A stretch of 34,182 nucleotides of DNA from Bacteroidota bacterium. Its GTDB lineage: Bacteria; Bacteroidota; Bacteroidia; Chitinophagales; Saprospiraceae. Shown in pieces: positions 16,901 through 25,016 of this stretch. Location of the stretch: NCBI GenBank assembly GCA_029567325.1, contig JAKQLF010000239.1:1-34182 (forward strand), given 5' to 3'. How positions within the stretch are numbered: the first letter of the stretch is position 1; the number at the start of each line of letters is the position of its first letter. Below the pieces are notes generated by a model, which worked only from the letters and a program-made list of their open reading frames with translations, made no database searches and was not told the DNA's origin. The position numbers and the translations under genes were made by a program.

Positions 16901-18719
16901 AATTTCCAATCATATGGCGCCTGTTTTTGACAGTTGTCAAGATGTGACAGCTGATGTTTTTGATAATTGCGCAGGTAGGGTCATTCAAAGTAAATCAGCT
17001 AAGGATGATTGCACTCCATCTAATAAGATAAAATATTATTACACGATCGATTTATACAGTGACAATGTAAATGACAATATTTTTGGTAATGCCGATAGTT
17101 TTAATCGAATATTGCCAGTAGGTAAACACAAAATAAAATGGACAGCAGATGATTTGTGTGGAAATATAGGTGTCTGTACTTACATTATCACAGTCAGAGA
17201 TGGCAAAAAGCCTACGCCCTATTGCCTGAGTAGTGTGACAACGGTGGTGATGCCTTCTAGTGGTAATATTGCCATTTGGGCAAAAGATTTTGATTATGGA
17301 AGTTCTGACAATTGCACTCCAAAAAATAAGTTAAAAATTTCCTTCTCTTCCAATGTAAATGATACAGGAAGAATCATCAGCTGTGTCGATATACCAGACG
17401 GTAGACAAGTAACTTTACCACTCCAAATGTGGGTGACAGATGAGGCAGGGAACCAAGAATACTGTGACGTACATCTCATTGTCCAAGACAACACTGGTAA
17501 TATTTGCCCCGACAACAACAATCCTTTATTAAAGTACAGTGGGGATGTGCTTTCCGAAAGTGGTGAGCCAATTGGTGGTGTCAATGTGAAGCTTGAAAAC
17601 AATGGATTCGAAAAAACATACGACACAAAATCCGACGGCAAATTTGAATTTTCAAATGTCCGCGGAGATGCAAGTTATGAGTTGTCTGCCAGCAAAAAGG
17701 ACAACATCAAAAACGGCTTGAATACCATTGATTTGATTTTAATTCAGAGACACATTTTATCATTAACTAAGTTTAAAACGCCATACAAAATACTCGCTTC
17801 TGATTTTAATAAAGATGGTAAGTCCAATGTTCAGGACTTGGTTGGAATTCGCAAAATCATCTTGGGAATTGATGCCACTATGCCCAACAATGGCAGCCCA
17901 TGGAGATTTGTGGACGCAAGTAGTATGCAGGGCTCAGAATTCAATAACATGACTTTTTCTGAGGTCATACCACTACAACCTTCTTTTGGAAACAATACCA
18001 ACCTTAAATTTATTGGAATACGATTGGGAGATGTGGACGATAGTGCTGTCAAATCATTTGGAGAAAATGTATTGAATCCAAGGACCAAAGATTTTGCTCA
18101 CTTTTCATTGAAGTCAAGCGAAGAAGGCATAGTGGATGTATATTTGAAAGATATGGAAAAACTCCACGGACTGCAATGGAAATTGGCTGGATTCAAAGAT
18201 GAGTTGCCAACTATCATCAATGGTCAATTGCAAATTGTGCCAGAGAATTGGATAGTGGATGCAGAAGGATTTTTGACGATGACTTGGTTTGCTGCCGAAG
18301 CTGAAAAAATAAACGGTGATTTGCCAATTTTCTCCATCAGAACAAAAAAATCAGTTCTTAGGAAAATGACATTGGTTGATGTTGATTTCAATCAAGTGTA
18401 CACAGAAAATCTAGAAACAAAATACTTGGTGTTGGAAAAATCTGGTTTAGTTGATACTGACTGGCATTTGACCCAAAACATACCCAATCCTTTCAATGAC
18501 AGAACAAACATTGGAGTTGATTTACCTTCACCAGCAATAGTCACTTTCAGGGTATTTGATGGTTTGGGTAGATTGATCATCAATCGCCAGGAAACACTAC
18601 AAAGAGGTAAAAACCAAATCACTATTGAGACCTCTGAATTGACAGGCACAGGACTTTATATTTATGAAGTAACCAATAATGGTGCGAGGAAAATGGGCAA
18701 AATGATGGTTACGGAATAA
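13923..18719 (+). CDS. Giant T9SS-secreted protein with P-domain, HYR-like modules and dockerin-like pair
   Basis: 1598 residues. A signal peptide comes first (hydrophobic core near 18-31, before SLWSQGEV). A proprotein-convertase P-domain lies at about 320-447 (FNVDVFGLNDGSITDINV to SGIWQFIITDSG). Cysteine-rich HYR/Ig-like modules follow; one unit repeats about 373 residues apart, marked by ILRRWKVNDWC near 591 and VLRRWTVLDWC near 964. A carboxypeptidase-regulatory-like domain begins near 1205. A dockerin-like pair follows: DNIKNGLNTIDL near 1260 and DFNKDGKSNVQDL at about 1293-1305, with Asp/Asn positions suited to calcium. A C-terminal T9SS type A sorting domain starts near 1519 (NIPNPFNDRTNI) and ends with GARKMGKMMVTE. 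It should be exported by T9SS and anchored or released at the surface, with a likely adhesive or structural role. No catalytic domain was recognised. Confidence 0.9.
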   Translation: MDIGFAILSRLKVKFSKIILSSAILFFGISLWSQGEVNCAGPITVYNQPGLCGATVTIPSFCEGQPANTSFYTVGIHDVTINCGQTACVVRVTVLDGEGPIFPSCGPISITLTSGACGPNALELVQPIDNCDALGALSILPANGNPYPINHEFGPGFYNLSYIVRDRSNNSSTCSFGLTVLGVPNRVTSITCYKDLNLSVDQNCEIVVTPLMMLEGGPYGCLDEYIVTVFDPNNKAIGNTIPYKYLNQPLRTEVLSPDGNRCWGLVTLEDKAPPVLECEPVYTTCKGDIKPGSPLPTRITYKAQATDSIIPAGAPVTRTFNVDVFGLNDGSITDINVLLDIQHTNISQLSAKLMAPDGTMIQLFNGIGSCTNDDIYVFFDDEATLTNAQLDDSCGTVSPAVDGRYRPLQLLANLEGIDPSGIWQFIITDSGASDGGKINSLQITFEQTGNTIAFPTSNDITYQMTAKQTFLVQGIDNCTDATLTYKDSIQKLDCTSPFESIIYRTWHGEDKFGNQAIPCTQLIYVYRNDISSLIWPKNFDDQDTASLSCLLFPDTIPGPVVTGKPHGDFCSTVQVFPYEDVYFPGCGNSYKILRRWKVNDWCTGRILFHDQIIKVADHDGPELLCPNDTIVSAQYDECTLDFKPKRPTVLRECSDSIYFELSYYVPYEDEEVDFSEVIFSRDGVIGDSIILDLAFGEYYIKWIAVDECRNQSECIQKVTINDQISPVAVCKQFTTVSIGAAGGAEVDARSFDDLSYDNCEIVKYEAAKMVDICNNMPNVFKEKLRFCCEEVGKSIMVAFRVTDASGNSNTCMVEIKVEDKLPPYLICPDDITINCTEDYRDTSITGFPLYGDNCAVTGPPTFKDSVKIDQCGRGLVIRTWSVMDKRGYKTTCKQYIYLINNNPFSEKYIIWPMDLDTSNCTANLHPDSLPVKFARPIINYRDCSLTAVNYKDQVFEYAPGSCVKVLRRWTVLDWCNYNEKEHLGIYEHVQILKISNHMAPVFDSCQDVTADVFDNCAGRVIQSKSAKDDCTPSNKIKYYYTIDLYSDNVNDNIFGNADSFNRILPVGKHKIKWTADDLCGNIGVCTYIITVRDGKKPTPYCLSSVTTVVMPSSGNIAIWAKDFDYGSSDNCTPKNKLKISFSSNVNDTGRIISCVDIPDGRQVTLPLQMWVTDEAGNQEYCDVHLIVQDNTGNICPDNNNPLLKYSGDVLSESGEPIGGVNVKLENNGFEKTYDTKSDGKFEFSNVRGDASYELSASKKDNIKNGLNTIDLILIQRHILSLTKFKTPYKILASDFNKDGKSNVQDLVGIRKIILGIDATMPNNGSPWRFVDASSMQGSEFNNMTFSEVIPLQPSFGNNTNLKFIGIRLGDVDDSAVKSFGENVLNPRTKDFAHFSLKSSEEGIVDVYLKDMEKLHGLQWKLAGFKDELPTIINGQLQIVPENWIVDAEGFLTMTWFAAEAEKINGDLPIFSIRTKKSVLRKMTLVDVDFNQVYTENLETKYLVLEKSGLVDTDWHLTQNIPNPFNDRTNIGVDLPSPAIVTFRVFDGLGRLIINRQETLQRGKNQITIETSELTGTGLYIYEVTNNGARKMGKMMVTE

Positions 18720-18748
18720 TCAATTTATCGTCCTCAAAAAAATGTTTG

Positions 18749-18756
18749 TATCTTTG
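18749..18756 (+). promoter_or_regulatory. TAnnTTTG promoter of the DUF6922/AbiEii pair
   Basis: TATCTTTG, 22 bases before the TTG start of the antitoxin-like gene. Its position implies a leader of about 15 bases. No convincing -33 box is seen. Confidence 0.55.
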
Positions 18757-18778
18757 AAGTGTATAAAAACTTAGTCCA

Positions 18779-19081
18779 TTGACAGATAAAATCAAACCAG
18801 TATTTCATCGTCGTATCTTTTGGGACGTAGATTTTGACAAATTGGATTACGATGCCAAGGCCAATTTTGTCATAGAACGTGTTTTTGAGCGAGGAGACGT
18901 AGATGATATCCGCAACTGCCGGAGATATTATGGTGATGAAAAAGTAAGTTACGCATTGCTAAATGCAAAATTTTTACCAAAAGTGACCATGTATTTAGCC
19001 AGTGCGGTTATCGATAAACCTATTGAAGCATTCAGATGTTACACCTTGAGACAGTTGCACCCAGAACTTTTGCCGTATTAG
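18779..19081 (+). CDS. DUF6922 protein, probable antitoxin of an AbiEii-type pair
   Basis: A 100-residue soluble, charged protein (FHRRIFWDVDFDKLDYDAKANFVIERVFERGDVDDIR at the N-terminus, split here by no gap) resembling the DUF6922 family that sits immediately before AbiEii nucleotidyltransferases. By analogy with type IV systems such as AbiE it would counter the toxin and may regulate the operon. The frame opens after a stop at 18764 and the only start compatible with the N-terminus is TTG at 18779. Its last 46 bases overlap the toxin gene in another frame, so the two are tightly coupled. The family call is from memory, and antitoxin function is inferred from context. Confidence 0.65.
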   Translation: MTDKIKPVFHRRIFWDVDFDKLDYDAKANFVIERVFERGDVDDIRNCRRYYGDEKVSYALLNAKFLPKVTMYLASAVIDKPIEAFRCYTLRQLHPELLPY

Positions 19082-19659
19082 AAAAATTAATGACAATTGA
19101 TGCTTTGCAAGCATTTAACCTTGTTGGTGGCACTGCGCTATCACTTTATTATGGTCACCGTACATCCATTGATCTTGATCTATTTTGCGTAGATTCATTT
19201 GACAATTCAAAAGTTATCAATTCAGTTACAAAAGCTTTTGAAAATGAATTTTCAGAAAGATCTTCCACAAACTTTGGAATTTTTGGGTTTATAAATGACG
19301 TCAAAGTAGATATTGTCAGATTCCCACACCCTATTATCCGACCGACGGTTACTATAGAAGGCATAAGAATGTATTCACCAGAAGACATCATTGCCATGAA
19401 GGTCCAAGCCATTCTAGGTAGAGGAAAGAAGAAAGATTTTTGGGATGTTGCAGAATTGCTCAATCACTTTACGGTAAAGGATTTCATTGACCTTCATAAA
19501 GAAAAATACAGTACTCAAAATTTATATATCACAGTACCACAAGCCATAACTTACTTTGATGATGCCGAGGATAGCGAAGACCCTGTGAGCCTCAATGGTT
19601 TGGATTGGAGTGATGTGAAAAATATAATCGGGGAGCATGTCAGAAACTACTTAGCTTAG
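19036..19659 (+). CDS. AbiEii/AbiGii-type nucleotidyltransferase, probable toxin
   Basis: 207 residues with the nucleotidyltransferase signature of the AbiEii family (PF08843): GGTALSLYYGHR at 31-42, then SIDLDLF with Asp46 and Asp48 as metal ligands, and DVKVDIVRF and SPEDIIAMKVQAILGRGKKKDFWDV in their expected order. Characterised AbiEii toxins block growth by modifying RNA such as tRNA and serve in phage defence. Whether this copy does so is inference. The ATG lies 46 bases inside the preceding antitoxin-like gene. A bidirectional terminator follows the stop. The active site appears intact. Confidence 0.8.
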   Translation: MLHLETVAPRTFAVLEKLMTIDALQAFNLVGGTALSLYYGHRTSIDLDLFCVDSFDNSKVINSVTKAFENEFSERSSTNFGIFGFINDVKVDIVRFPHPIIRPTVTIEGIRMYSPEDIIAMKVQAILGRGKKKDFWDVAELLNHFTVKDFIDLHKEKYSTQNLYITVPQAITYFDDAEDSEDPVSLNGLDWSDVKNIIGEHVRNYLA

Positions 19660-19702
19660 TAATTAACAGTGTAGATCACCCTTCTGTATTACTCCGTAAA
19701 AC

Positions 19703-19733
19703 AAAAAAAGCCCAATCACTTGAGCTTTTTTTT
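19703..19733. terminator. Bidirectional terminator
   Basis: A-run, GCCCAATCACTTGAGC stem-loop (one mismatch) and T-run, lying between the toxin gene and the convergent secreted-protein gene. It can serve both strands. Confidence 0.75.
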
Positions 19734-19768
19734 AATTTAAATTATGTTTTTGTTTGAAATGGGATGGC

Positions 19769-20158
19769 TTACTTTTTGCCAAAAACAATGACATTGGCTT
19801 TACCTCTCAGGATACCTTTTGTATCATACAAAAATTCCAATCTGTCAATTCTCCTTCTGTTTCCTGGCAAATCAATTACTCGACTTTCTTCACCTTGGTG
19901 GAAGTTTTTTTGAATGGCAACATTCATCCTTTCTCCGTTTTCAAATACGATGTCAAAGTCTGTCATATCCAAACCGCTATCTACCACTTTTATTTTGATT
20001 GCTTTGAAAACATCATTTCCTCTCACTTTCAAAATATCTCTATCTTTCCCATAACTTGCTTCCTTTTGTCCGATGACGACCCATTTGGCTTGAACTGTAA
20101 AAGCCGATCCAACAAGCAAAGAAAGGCCCAACATTAAAAACAATAACGTACTTTTCAT
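19769..20158 (-). CDS. Small secreted protein, DUF2541-like
   Basis: A 129-residue protein with a clear signal peptide (cleavage near VQAKWV, residue 24). The mature part, WVVIGQKEASYGKDRDILKV through HQGEESRVIDLPGNRRRIDRL to RGKANVIVFG, resembles the DUF2541 family, in which a small beta-rich periplasmic domain carries a conserved W..LG and SR.IDL pattern. The function is unknown. It stands alone between a terminator and recG. The family call is moderate and rests on remembered pattern; secretion is well supported. Confidence 0.65.
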   Translation of the reverse strand: MKSTLLFLMLGLSLLVGSAFTVQAKWVVIGQKEASYGKDRDILKVRGNDVFKAIKIKVVDSGLDMTDFDIVFENGERMNVAIQKNFHQGEESRVIDLPGNRRRIDRLEFLYDTKGILRGKANVIVFGKK

Positions 20159-20269
20159 TTTTTCAATTTTTATGGTGTAATGAATTAATTGCTCTTTAGA
20201 GTTTGAAGATCCGGCTAGGTTAAATCTGTCCTTTCTATTTAATAATTTTTTAACAATCTTAAATAATTT

Positions 20270-22375
20270 CTAGCTGATCAAAGCCCAATTGCCACCATTT
20301 TTTTGTGTTGCTCTTAAGTAATTTCTTATCCGAATGTTTTTTGGATGTTCAAGTGTAGGATCGTCTTCCAAGATTTGCTCAGCTAGATGCCTGGCCACAG
20401 TCATAATGCGTTGATCTTTTACCAAATTAAGCAGCTTAAAACTAGTTACCCCACTTTGTCTTGTCCCTTCTATTTCACCCGGACCTCTCAATTCCAAATC
20501 AACTTCTGCAATATCAAAGCCATTGTTGGTCGCACACATTGTTTTGATCCTCATTCTTGCATCATTAGAAAGTTTATCTCCCGACATCAAAAGACAATAG
20601 GACTGGTCGGCACCCCTACCTACCCTTCCACGCAGTTGATGCAATTGAGATAAACCAAAACGCTCACAATTTTCTATAATCATGGTGGTCGCATTGGGAA
20701 CATTGACTCCTACCTCGATGACCGTTGTAGCCACCATGATGTGAGTGACTTTTTTCACAAAACGGTCCATTTCAAAATCTTTATCCTTGGCTTTCATCCT
20801 TCCATGAACAACAGAAATTTGATAATCTGGCCGTGGAAAATTGTGAAGCAATCGTTCGTATCCTTGCTGCAAGTCCTTCAAATCCAAAGTTGCTGATTCT
20901 TCTATCAGAGGGTAAACAACATAAATCTGGTTACCGTTTGCGATTTGTTCTTTCATAAATTCATAAACCCGAGGTCTATGAGATTCATATCGATGGACGG
21001 TCACGATATCTTTTCTTCCAGGAGGCAATTCATCGATCACACTTACATCAAGGTCACCATAAAGTGTCATAGCCAAGGTCCGTGGGATGGGAGTGGCCGT
21101 CATAACCAAAATATGTGGAGGCAAATGGTCTGTCTTACCCCACATACTAGCTCGCTGTGCAACACCAAATCGATGTTGTTCGTCGGTGATAGAAAGTCCT
21201 AAGTTTTTGAAAACCACTTTTTCTTCAAATACTGCATGGGTTCCAATCAAGATATGAATATCACCCAAAGCCAATTGTTCTAATATAACTTGTCTTGGTT
21301 TCCCTTTTACGCTTCCAGACAAAAAAGCCACCTTTAAATCCATTTCTTTGAGTTGATTGGAGATGGTCGCATAATGTTGCTGGGCAAGTATTTCTGTAGG
21401 AGCAACTAAACAAGTCTGGAAGCCATTATCAATAGCAAGCAGCATACTCAGCAAGGCCACAATAGTTTTGCCACTTCCTACATCACCTTGTAACAAACGA
21501 TTCATTTGTTTGCCTCCGCCTACATCGGACCTGATTTCTTTTATTACCCTTTTTTGCGCATTGGTCAATTCAAAAGGAAGATGTTTGGAGTAAAAAGTAT
21601 TAAACACAGGGCCTACATTTTCAAAAACTTCTCCTTTTAATGTGAGTTTTCTTGTCGCCTTAGTAAATAACATTTGAATTTGAAGAAAGAAAAATTCCTC
21701 AAATTTGATCCTGTTGTGGGCAAGCATTTTCTGGGCTTCGTCTTTAGGAAAGTGCACCCAATGGATGGTTTCAAATCTAGTTGGCAATTTCAATTTAGCC
21801 ACAATCTCATCCGGCAAATTTTCGTGAAAATCAGCAGGACTTACCTTTTCCAAAATATTTTTTACAAGTTTTCTTCTGCCCTTAGCATCCAGACCAAGAC
21901 CATCTAGTTTTTCTGTTGAACTGTATACCGGATCAAAAGTCTGGTGGAGGGTAACATCGTTTTGAAACTCTTCCATTTCAGGATGTGCTATACTGGCTTT
22001 CCCACCATAAACATTTACCTTTCCATAAATTATATATTCTTTGCCTTCCTCCAGTATGTCTTCCAACATTTTTATTTTCTGAAACCATACCAGTTCCAAA
22101 AATCCACTAGAGTCCTTGATCAAGGCACTGAGTCGATGTCTATTATTCTTTCCTTTTATTTTTTCGAGGGTGATTAGCTTCCCTTTGACCAAAGCAATAT
22201 CACCATCAGCCTTCAATTCATTGATGAGTTGCACCTTGGTTTTATCAATATATCTAAAAGGATATTGAAGCAGCAAATCCATGGGGCACTTGACACCAAG
22301 TTCTGCTCTGAGGGCCTCACCTCTTGCCGGGCCGACACCTTTTAAAAATTCTATATCCTGAATTAGGAAACTCAA
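20270..22375 (-). CDS. recG: ATP-dependent DNA helicase RecG
   Basis: Remodels stalled forks and branch-migrates recombination intermediates. It has 701 residues, full length for the family. The N-terminal wedge/OB domain lies at about 55-140. The SF2 helicase motifs are all present: Walker A GDVGSGKT near 296, DEQH near 396, TATPIPRTLAMTLYGD near 430, ATTVIEVGVNVPNA near 550 and QLRGRVGRG near 580, followed by the family's C-terminal ELRGPGEIEGTRQSG. The start ATG at 22375 gives the usual MSFLIQDIEFLKGVGPARG opening. It is transcribed away from rbfA, and no TAnnTTTG was seen just upstream. The 110 bp after its stop hold nothing recognisable. Confidence 0.97.
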   Translation of the reverse strand: MSFLIQDIEFLKGVGPARGEALRAELGVKCPMDLLLQYPFRYIDKTKVQLINELKADGDIALVKGKLITLEKIKGKNNRHRLSALIKDSSGFLELVWFQKIKMLEDILEEGKEYIIYGKVNVYGGKASIAHPEMEEFQNDVTLHQTFDPVYSSTEKLDGLGLDAKGRRKLVKNILEKVSPADFHENLPDEIVAKLKLPTRFETIHWVHFPKDEAQKMLAHNRIKFEEFFFLQIQMLFTKATRKLTLKGEVFENVGPVFNTFYSKHLPFELTNAQKRVIKEIRSDVGGGKQMNRLLQGDVGSGKTIVALLSMLLAIDNGFQTCLVAPTEILAQQHYATISNQLKEMDLKVAFLSGSVKGKPRQVILEQLALGDIHILIGTHAVFEEKVVFKNLGLSITDEQHRFGVAQRASMWGKTDHLPPHILVMTATPIPRTLAMTLYGDLDVSVIDELPPGRKDIVTVHRYESHRPRVYEFMKEQIANGNQIYVVYPLIEESATLDLKDLQQGYERLLHNFPRPDYQISVVHGRMKAKDKDFEMDRFVKKVTHIMVATTVIEVGVNVPNATTMIIENCERFGLSQLHQLRGRVGRGADQSYCLLMSGDKLSNDARMRIKTMCATNNGFDIAEVDLELRGPGEIEGTRQSGVTSFKLLNLVKDQRIMTVARHLAEQILEDDPTLEHPKNIRIRNYLRATQKNGGNWALIS

Positions 22376-22519
22376 TCTGTCTTTTAGCGTTTATATATTA
22401 ACAAGGCAAAATAATAAAAAGCCACAAGTTTGAAAAAATTATCGCAGTACTGAAAACATCAGCGGAATATTCAAAAAAGAATAATGTGATCCAACAATAG
22501 TGTTCATTGGACTTTCCAA

Positions 22520-22550
22520 TTGTTTAATCGTGTTTTGAGTAGTATATTTG
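22520..22550 (+). promoter_or_regulatory. rbfA operon promoter
   Basis: TTG at 22520-22522, a 20-base spacer, and TATATTTG at 22543-22550. This is a good match to the Bacteroidota -33/-7 arrangement, 22 bases before the rbfA ATG. Confidence 0.65.
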
Positions 22551-22572
22551 CAAATATCAACAAAAAGTAGGG

Positions 22573-22926
22573 ATGGAATCTAAGCGGCAATTGCAGGTGG
22601 GAGAAATGATCAAAAGGAACTTTAGCTACGTTTTACAAAGTCATGGATCCTTTATTTATGGCCAAGTTTTGGTCTCGGTTACCAATGTGGTCATGTCCCC
22701 AGATATGGCTCAGTGTAAAATATATTTGAGTATCTACGGAACAGAAGAGAAAGAAGAGGTACTTTTCCACATCAACGAACATCTTCCGCAATTAAAAAAC
22801 GAATTGGTTCATCGGATCAGAAAACATGTCAGGAGGATTCCCACTGTGGCTGTATATATGGATGAAACCCTCGATGAAATGTATAAAGTTGACGAGCTTT
22901 TCCAAAACATCAAAAAAGAGTCTTAG
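22573..22926 (+). CDS. rbfA: Ribosome-binding factor A
   Basis: A small KH-fold protein that binds the immature 30S subunit and helps mature the 16S 5' end. The 117 residues cover the normal RbfA length, with the characteristic RQLQVGEMIKRNFSYVL start, VTNVVMSPDMAQCKIYLSIYG in the middle, and the RIRKHVRRIPTVAVYMDETLDEMYKVDELF block at the end. It is the first gene of a three-gene operon: the next gene starts nine bases after its stop. In many Bacteroidota rbfA neighbours a lipoprotein-exporter permease gene instead; here the neighbours are a small protein and an MBL hydrolase. Confidence 0.93.
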   Translation: MESKRQLQVGEMIKRNFSYVLQSHGSFIYGQVLVSVTNVVMSPDMAQCKIYLSIYGTEEKEEVLFHINEHLPQLKNELVHRIRKHVRRIPTVAVYMDETLDEMYKVDELFQNIKKES

Positions 22927-22935
22927 CAAAAACCG

Positions 22936-23217
22936 ATGAAATTTACAAAATCGACACTAGATAAGATTGAACGTATTTTTGAAGAACAGGAATATATGGT
23001 CAGATATGAGAAAGGGAACTTCAATTCTGGCTATTGTCTGGTAGAAGATAAAAAGATTGCAGTCATCAATAAATTTTTTGATGTGGAGGCCAGGATCAAT
23101 GTTTTATTGGACATTTTATCAACCATCCAGATAAACGAAGCTTTGATGACCAAAGAATCTGCATTGACATTCAGGCAAATTTTGAAAAAAATCCAAACAG
23201 AAAGTATAGAAGAGTGA
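22936..23217 (+). CDS. Small conserved hypothetical protein
   Basis: 93 residues, soluble, no signal peptide or membrane segment. The N-terminal half reads KSTLDKIERIFEEQEYMVRY, then GNFNSGYCLVEDKKIAVINKFF, a pattern suggesting a short helix followed by a beta hairpin; the C-terminal half is helical. I do not recognise a named family, but the composition and codon phase look like a real gene. It begins nine bases after rbfA and its stop overlaps the MBL gene start (GTGA), so the three genes are co-transcribed and the last two are translationally coupled. Confidence 0.75.
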   Translation: MKFTKSTLDKIERIFEEQEYMVRYEKGNFNSGYCLVEDKKIAVINKFFDVEARINVLLDILSTIQINEALMTKESALTFRQILKKIQTESIEE

Positions 23218-23978
23218 AATTGATATTTTTAGGAACTGGAACATCACAAGGAGTGCCTGTCATTGGATGCGATTGCCATGTGTGTGTCTCCACTGATCCT
23301 AAAGACAAACGTTTCAGAACATCAGCCTATATGGAGTCTGAAGGAAGCCATATTGTCATCGATGTTTCTCCGGATTTCAGGTCTCAAATGTTGGCAGCTA
23401 ATATCAAAAAAGTGGATGCGATTTTATTTACGCATGAGCACAATGACCACGTGGCAGGTTTGGATGACGTACGGCCATTCAATTTTATGGATCAAAAGCC
23501 AATGAAAATTTTTGGCGAACAACGGGTGATCGATGATATAAAAAATAGGTTTGCCTACGTATTCAATGAAAATCCCTATCCTGGAGCTCCAAGAGTCGAT
23601 GTACATACCATTGAAGATAATACTACTTTTAAAATTGAGCAAACAAACATTTTACCTGTTCGAATTCATCATGGGAAACTACCTATCTTAGGATATAGGA
23701 TCGAAAATACAGCTTACCTTACGGACGTAAAACAAATACCTGAGAGCGAATTTGCAAAGTTGCAGGATCTAGAAGTATTGATAATCAGTGCTCTGAGAAT
23801 AGAACCGCACTATTCTCATAATTCACTTTCGGAAAGTTTGGAAATCATAAAACGCCTGAAGCCACAAAAGGCTTATTTAACACACATGAGTCATCACATT
23901 GGACGCCATGTTGAAATCCAGGCCTTACTTCCAGAAAATGTTTTTGCTGCCTACGATGGTTTAACGCTAGAAGTTTAG
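23214..23978 (+). CDS. MBL-fold metallohydrolase, PhnP-like
   Basis: A 254-residue cytoplasmic metallo-beta-lactamase-fold hydrolase. It opens with MKLIFLGTGTSQGVPVIG, then the CDCHVC cluster (Cys19, 21, 24) that in PhnP-type enzymes binds a structural zinc. The catalytic THEHNDH motif lies at 73-79, and later metal ligands sit in VRIHHGK, YLTDV and LTHMSHHIG. PhnP relatives hydrolyse cyclic phosphodiesters, so a phosphodiesterase role is likely but the substrate is not known. No other phn gene is near. It starts with GTG, coupled to the preceding gene by a 4-base overlap. Its stop overlaps by 4 bases the stop of the convergent barrel gene, leaving no room for a terminator. Confidence 0.88.
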   Translation: MKLIFLGTGTSQGVPVIGCDCHVCVSTDPKDKRFRTSAYMESEGSHIVIDVSPDFRSQMLAANIKKVDAILFTHEHNDHVAGLDDVRPFNFMDQKPMKIFGEQRVIDDIKNRFAYVFNENPYPGAPRVDVHTIEDNTTFKIEQTNILPVRIHHGKLPILGYRIENTAYLTDVKQIPESEFAKLQDLEVLIISALRIEPHYSHNSLSESLEIIKRLKPQKAYLTHMSHHIGRHVEIQALLPENVFAAYDGLTLEV

Positions 23979-24838
23979 AATCTAAAACCTATGCCAACCT
24001 CAATTCCTGTGGTGACGTCTTTGTCTTCCCTTCTGATGTAAGAGTTGTCTTCATTCAAACTGATCAATGACCGGTCTGCTTTGGTCTTCGTGATATCAAG
24101 GAATCCATAATTAAATCTTCCGCCTATGTAAAAACCTCTATTGATGAAATAATTCATACCCACAGTTCCAGTGATGTCAAACCAACTGAATTTGGAATCA
24201 CCTTTATTGAGCTCTTGATAGTAGGCTCCAGCATATTTTGGTATACCTACTCTATTGCCCTCTACTAAGATGGTAATTGGTCTTGCGGAACCAAGATTTG
24301 AAAGTTGCGACGCGCTTTTGGGTTCGTCATTATAATATCTGTAATCAAGTGATTGTCTGAATGTGATATTATTTGGGTTTTGATCTGATTCAAACCTCAA
24401 AGTACCTCTTCCAATAGGGTTCACCAAAAAATTGAAAGCCAAACCACCAAAAATCTCCAGCTTTGGATGTACCTGATAGGCTGCAACGATTGGTAATCCT
24501 ATATTCCCGTTGGAAACATCCAAATCTATGGTTGCTTGTCCACGCTCAAACACAGTTCTACCATCTGCAAGATATATTAAATAATAGCTATCCCCGTTAA
24601 AGTTTGTTTTAGAGCCTGTTTGAGAATATAACAACTCAAATCTGAGCATAAATTTATTGGTAAACTTATACCCATAGTTTACGCCAAAGTGAAAACCATT
24701 GGAAAACCCATAGCTTTCACCAACCTCCAGCGGTCCACTAAATTTAGAATAATTGAGCCCTGCTCGTACGCCTACAGATTGTGCTTTCACACCAATCGTA
24801 CTCAATAGCATTGCTGCAATCAACACAAAATACTTCAT
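23975..24838 (-). CDS. Outer-membrane beta-barrel protein, PorT-like
   Basis: A 287-residue protein with a signal peptide (MKYFVLIAAMLLSTIGVKAQ, cleaved after AQ) and amphipathic strands throughout. The opening SVGVRAGLNYSKFSG, with FHFGVNYGYKF and MLRFELLYSQTGSK following, is typical of the OMP_b-brl_2 / PorT-type barrel domain (PF13568). It ends in Phe (VGIGFRF), as expected for BAM-inserted barrels. About eight strands seem likely. The function is unknown, since such proteins are numerous in Bacteroidota. A TACCTTTG promoter lies 21 bases upstream. Its end overlaps the MBL gene end by 4 bases, tail to tail. Confidence 0.85.
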   Translation of the reverse strand: MKYFVLIAAMLLSTIGVKAQSVGVRAGLNYSKFSGPLEVGESYGFSNGFHFGVNYGYKFTNKFMLRFELLYSQTGSKTNFNGDSYYLIYLADGRTVFERGQATIDLDVSNGNIGLPIVAAYQVHPKLEIFGGLAFNFLVNPIGRGTLRFESDQNPNNITFRQSLDYRYYNDEPKSASQLSNLGSARPITILVEGNRVGIPKYAGAYYQELNKGDSKFSWFDITGTVGMNYFINRGFYIGGRFNYGFLDITKTKADRSLISLNEDNSYIRREDKDVTTGIEVGIGFRF

Positions 24839-24859
24839 ATCATTTCTTTATAAGAGCCG

Positions 24860-24867
24860 CAAAGGTA
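24860..24867 (-). promoter_or_regulatory. TAnnTTTG promoter of the PorT-like barrel gene
   Basis: TACCTTTG on the minus strand, 21 bases before the ATG at 24838. The rest of 24868-25016 holds no gene. Confidence 0.55.
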
Positions 24868-25016
24868 ATGATTACTCAAAGTGTACCTACTTTGCATAAA
24901 CTAAATTTCAATAAATTTTAATAATTTGGGACTAAAGTCTAACGACAGGGTAGGTATAAATGCGTATTAATGAAGTCTTAAATTCCAAAATATAATATTT
25001 TGAAACTGTTTTTAAT

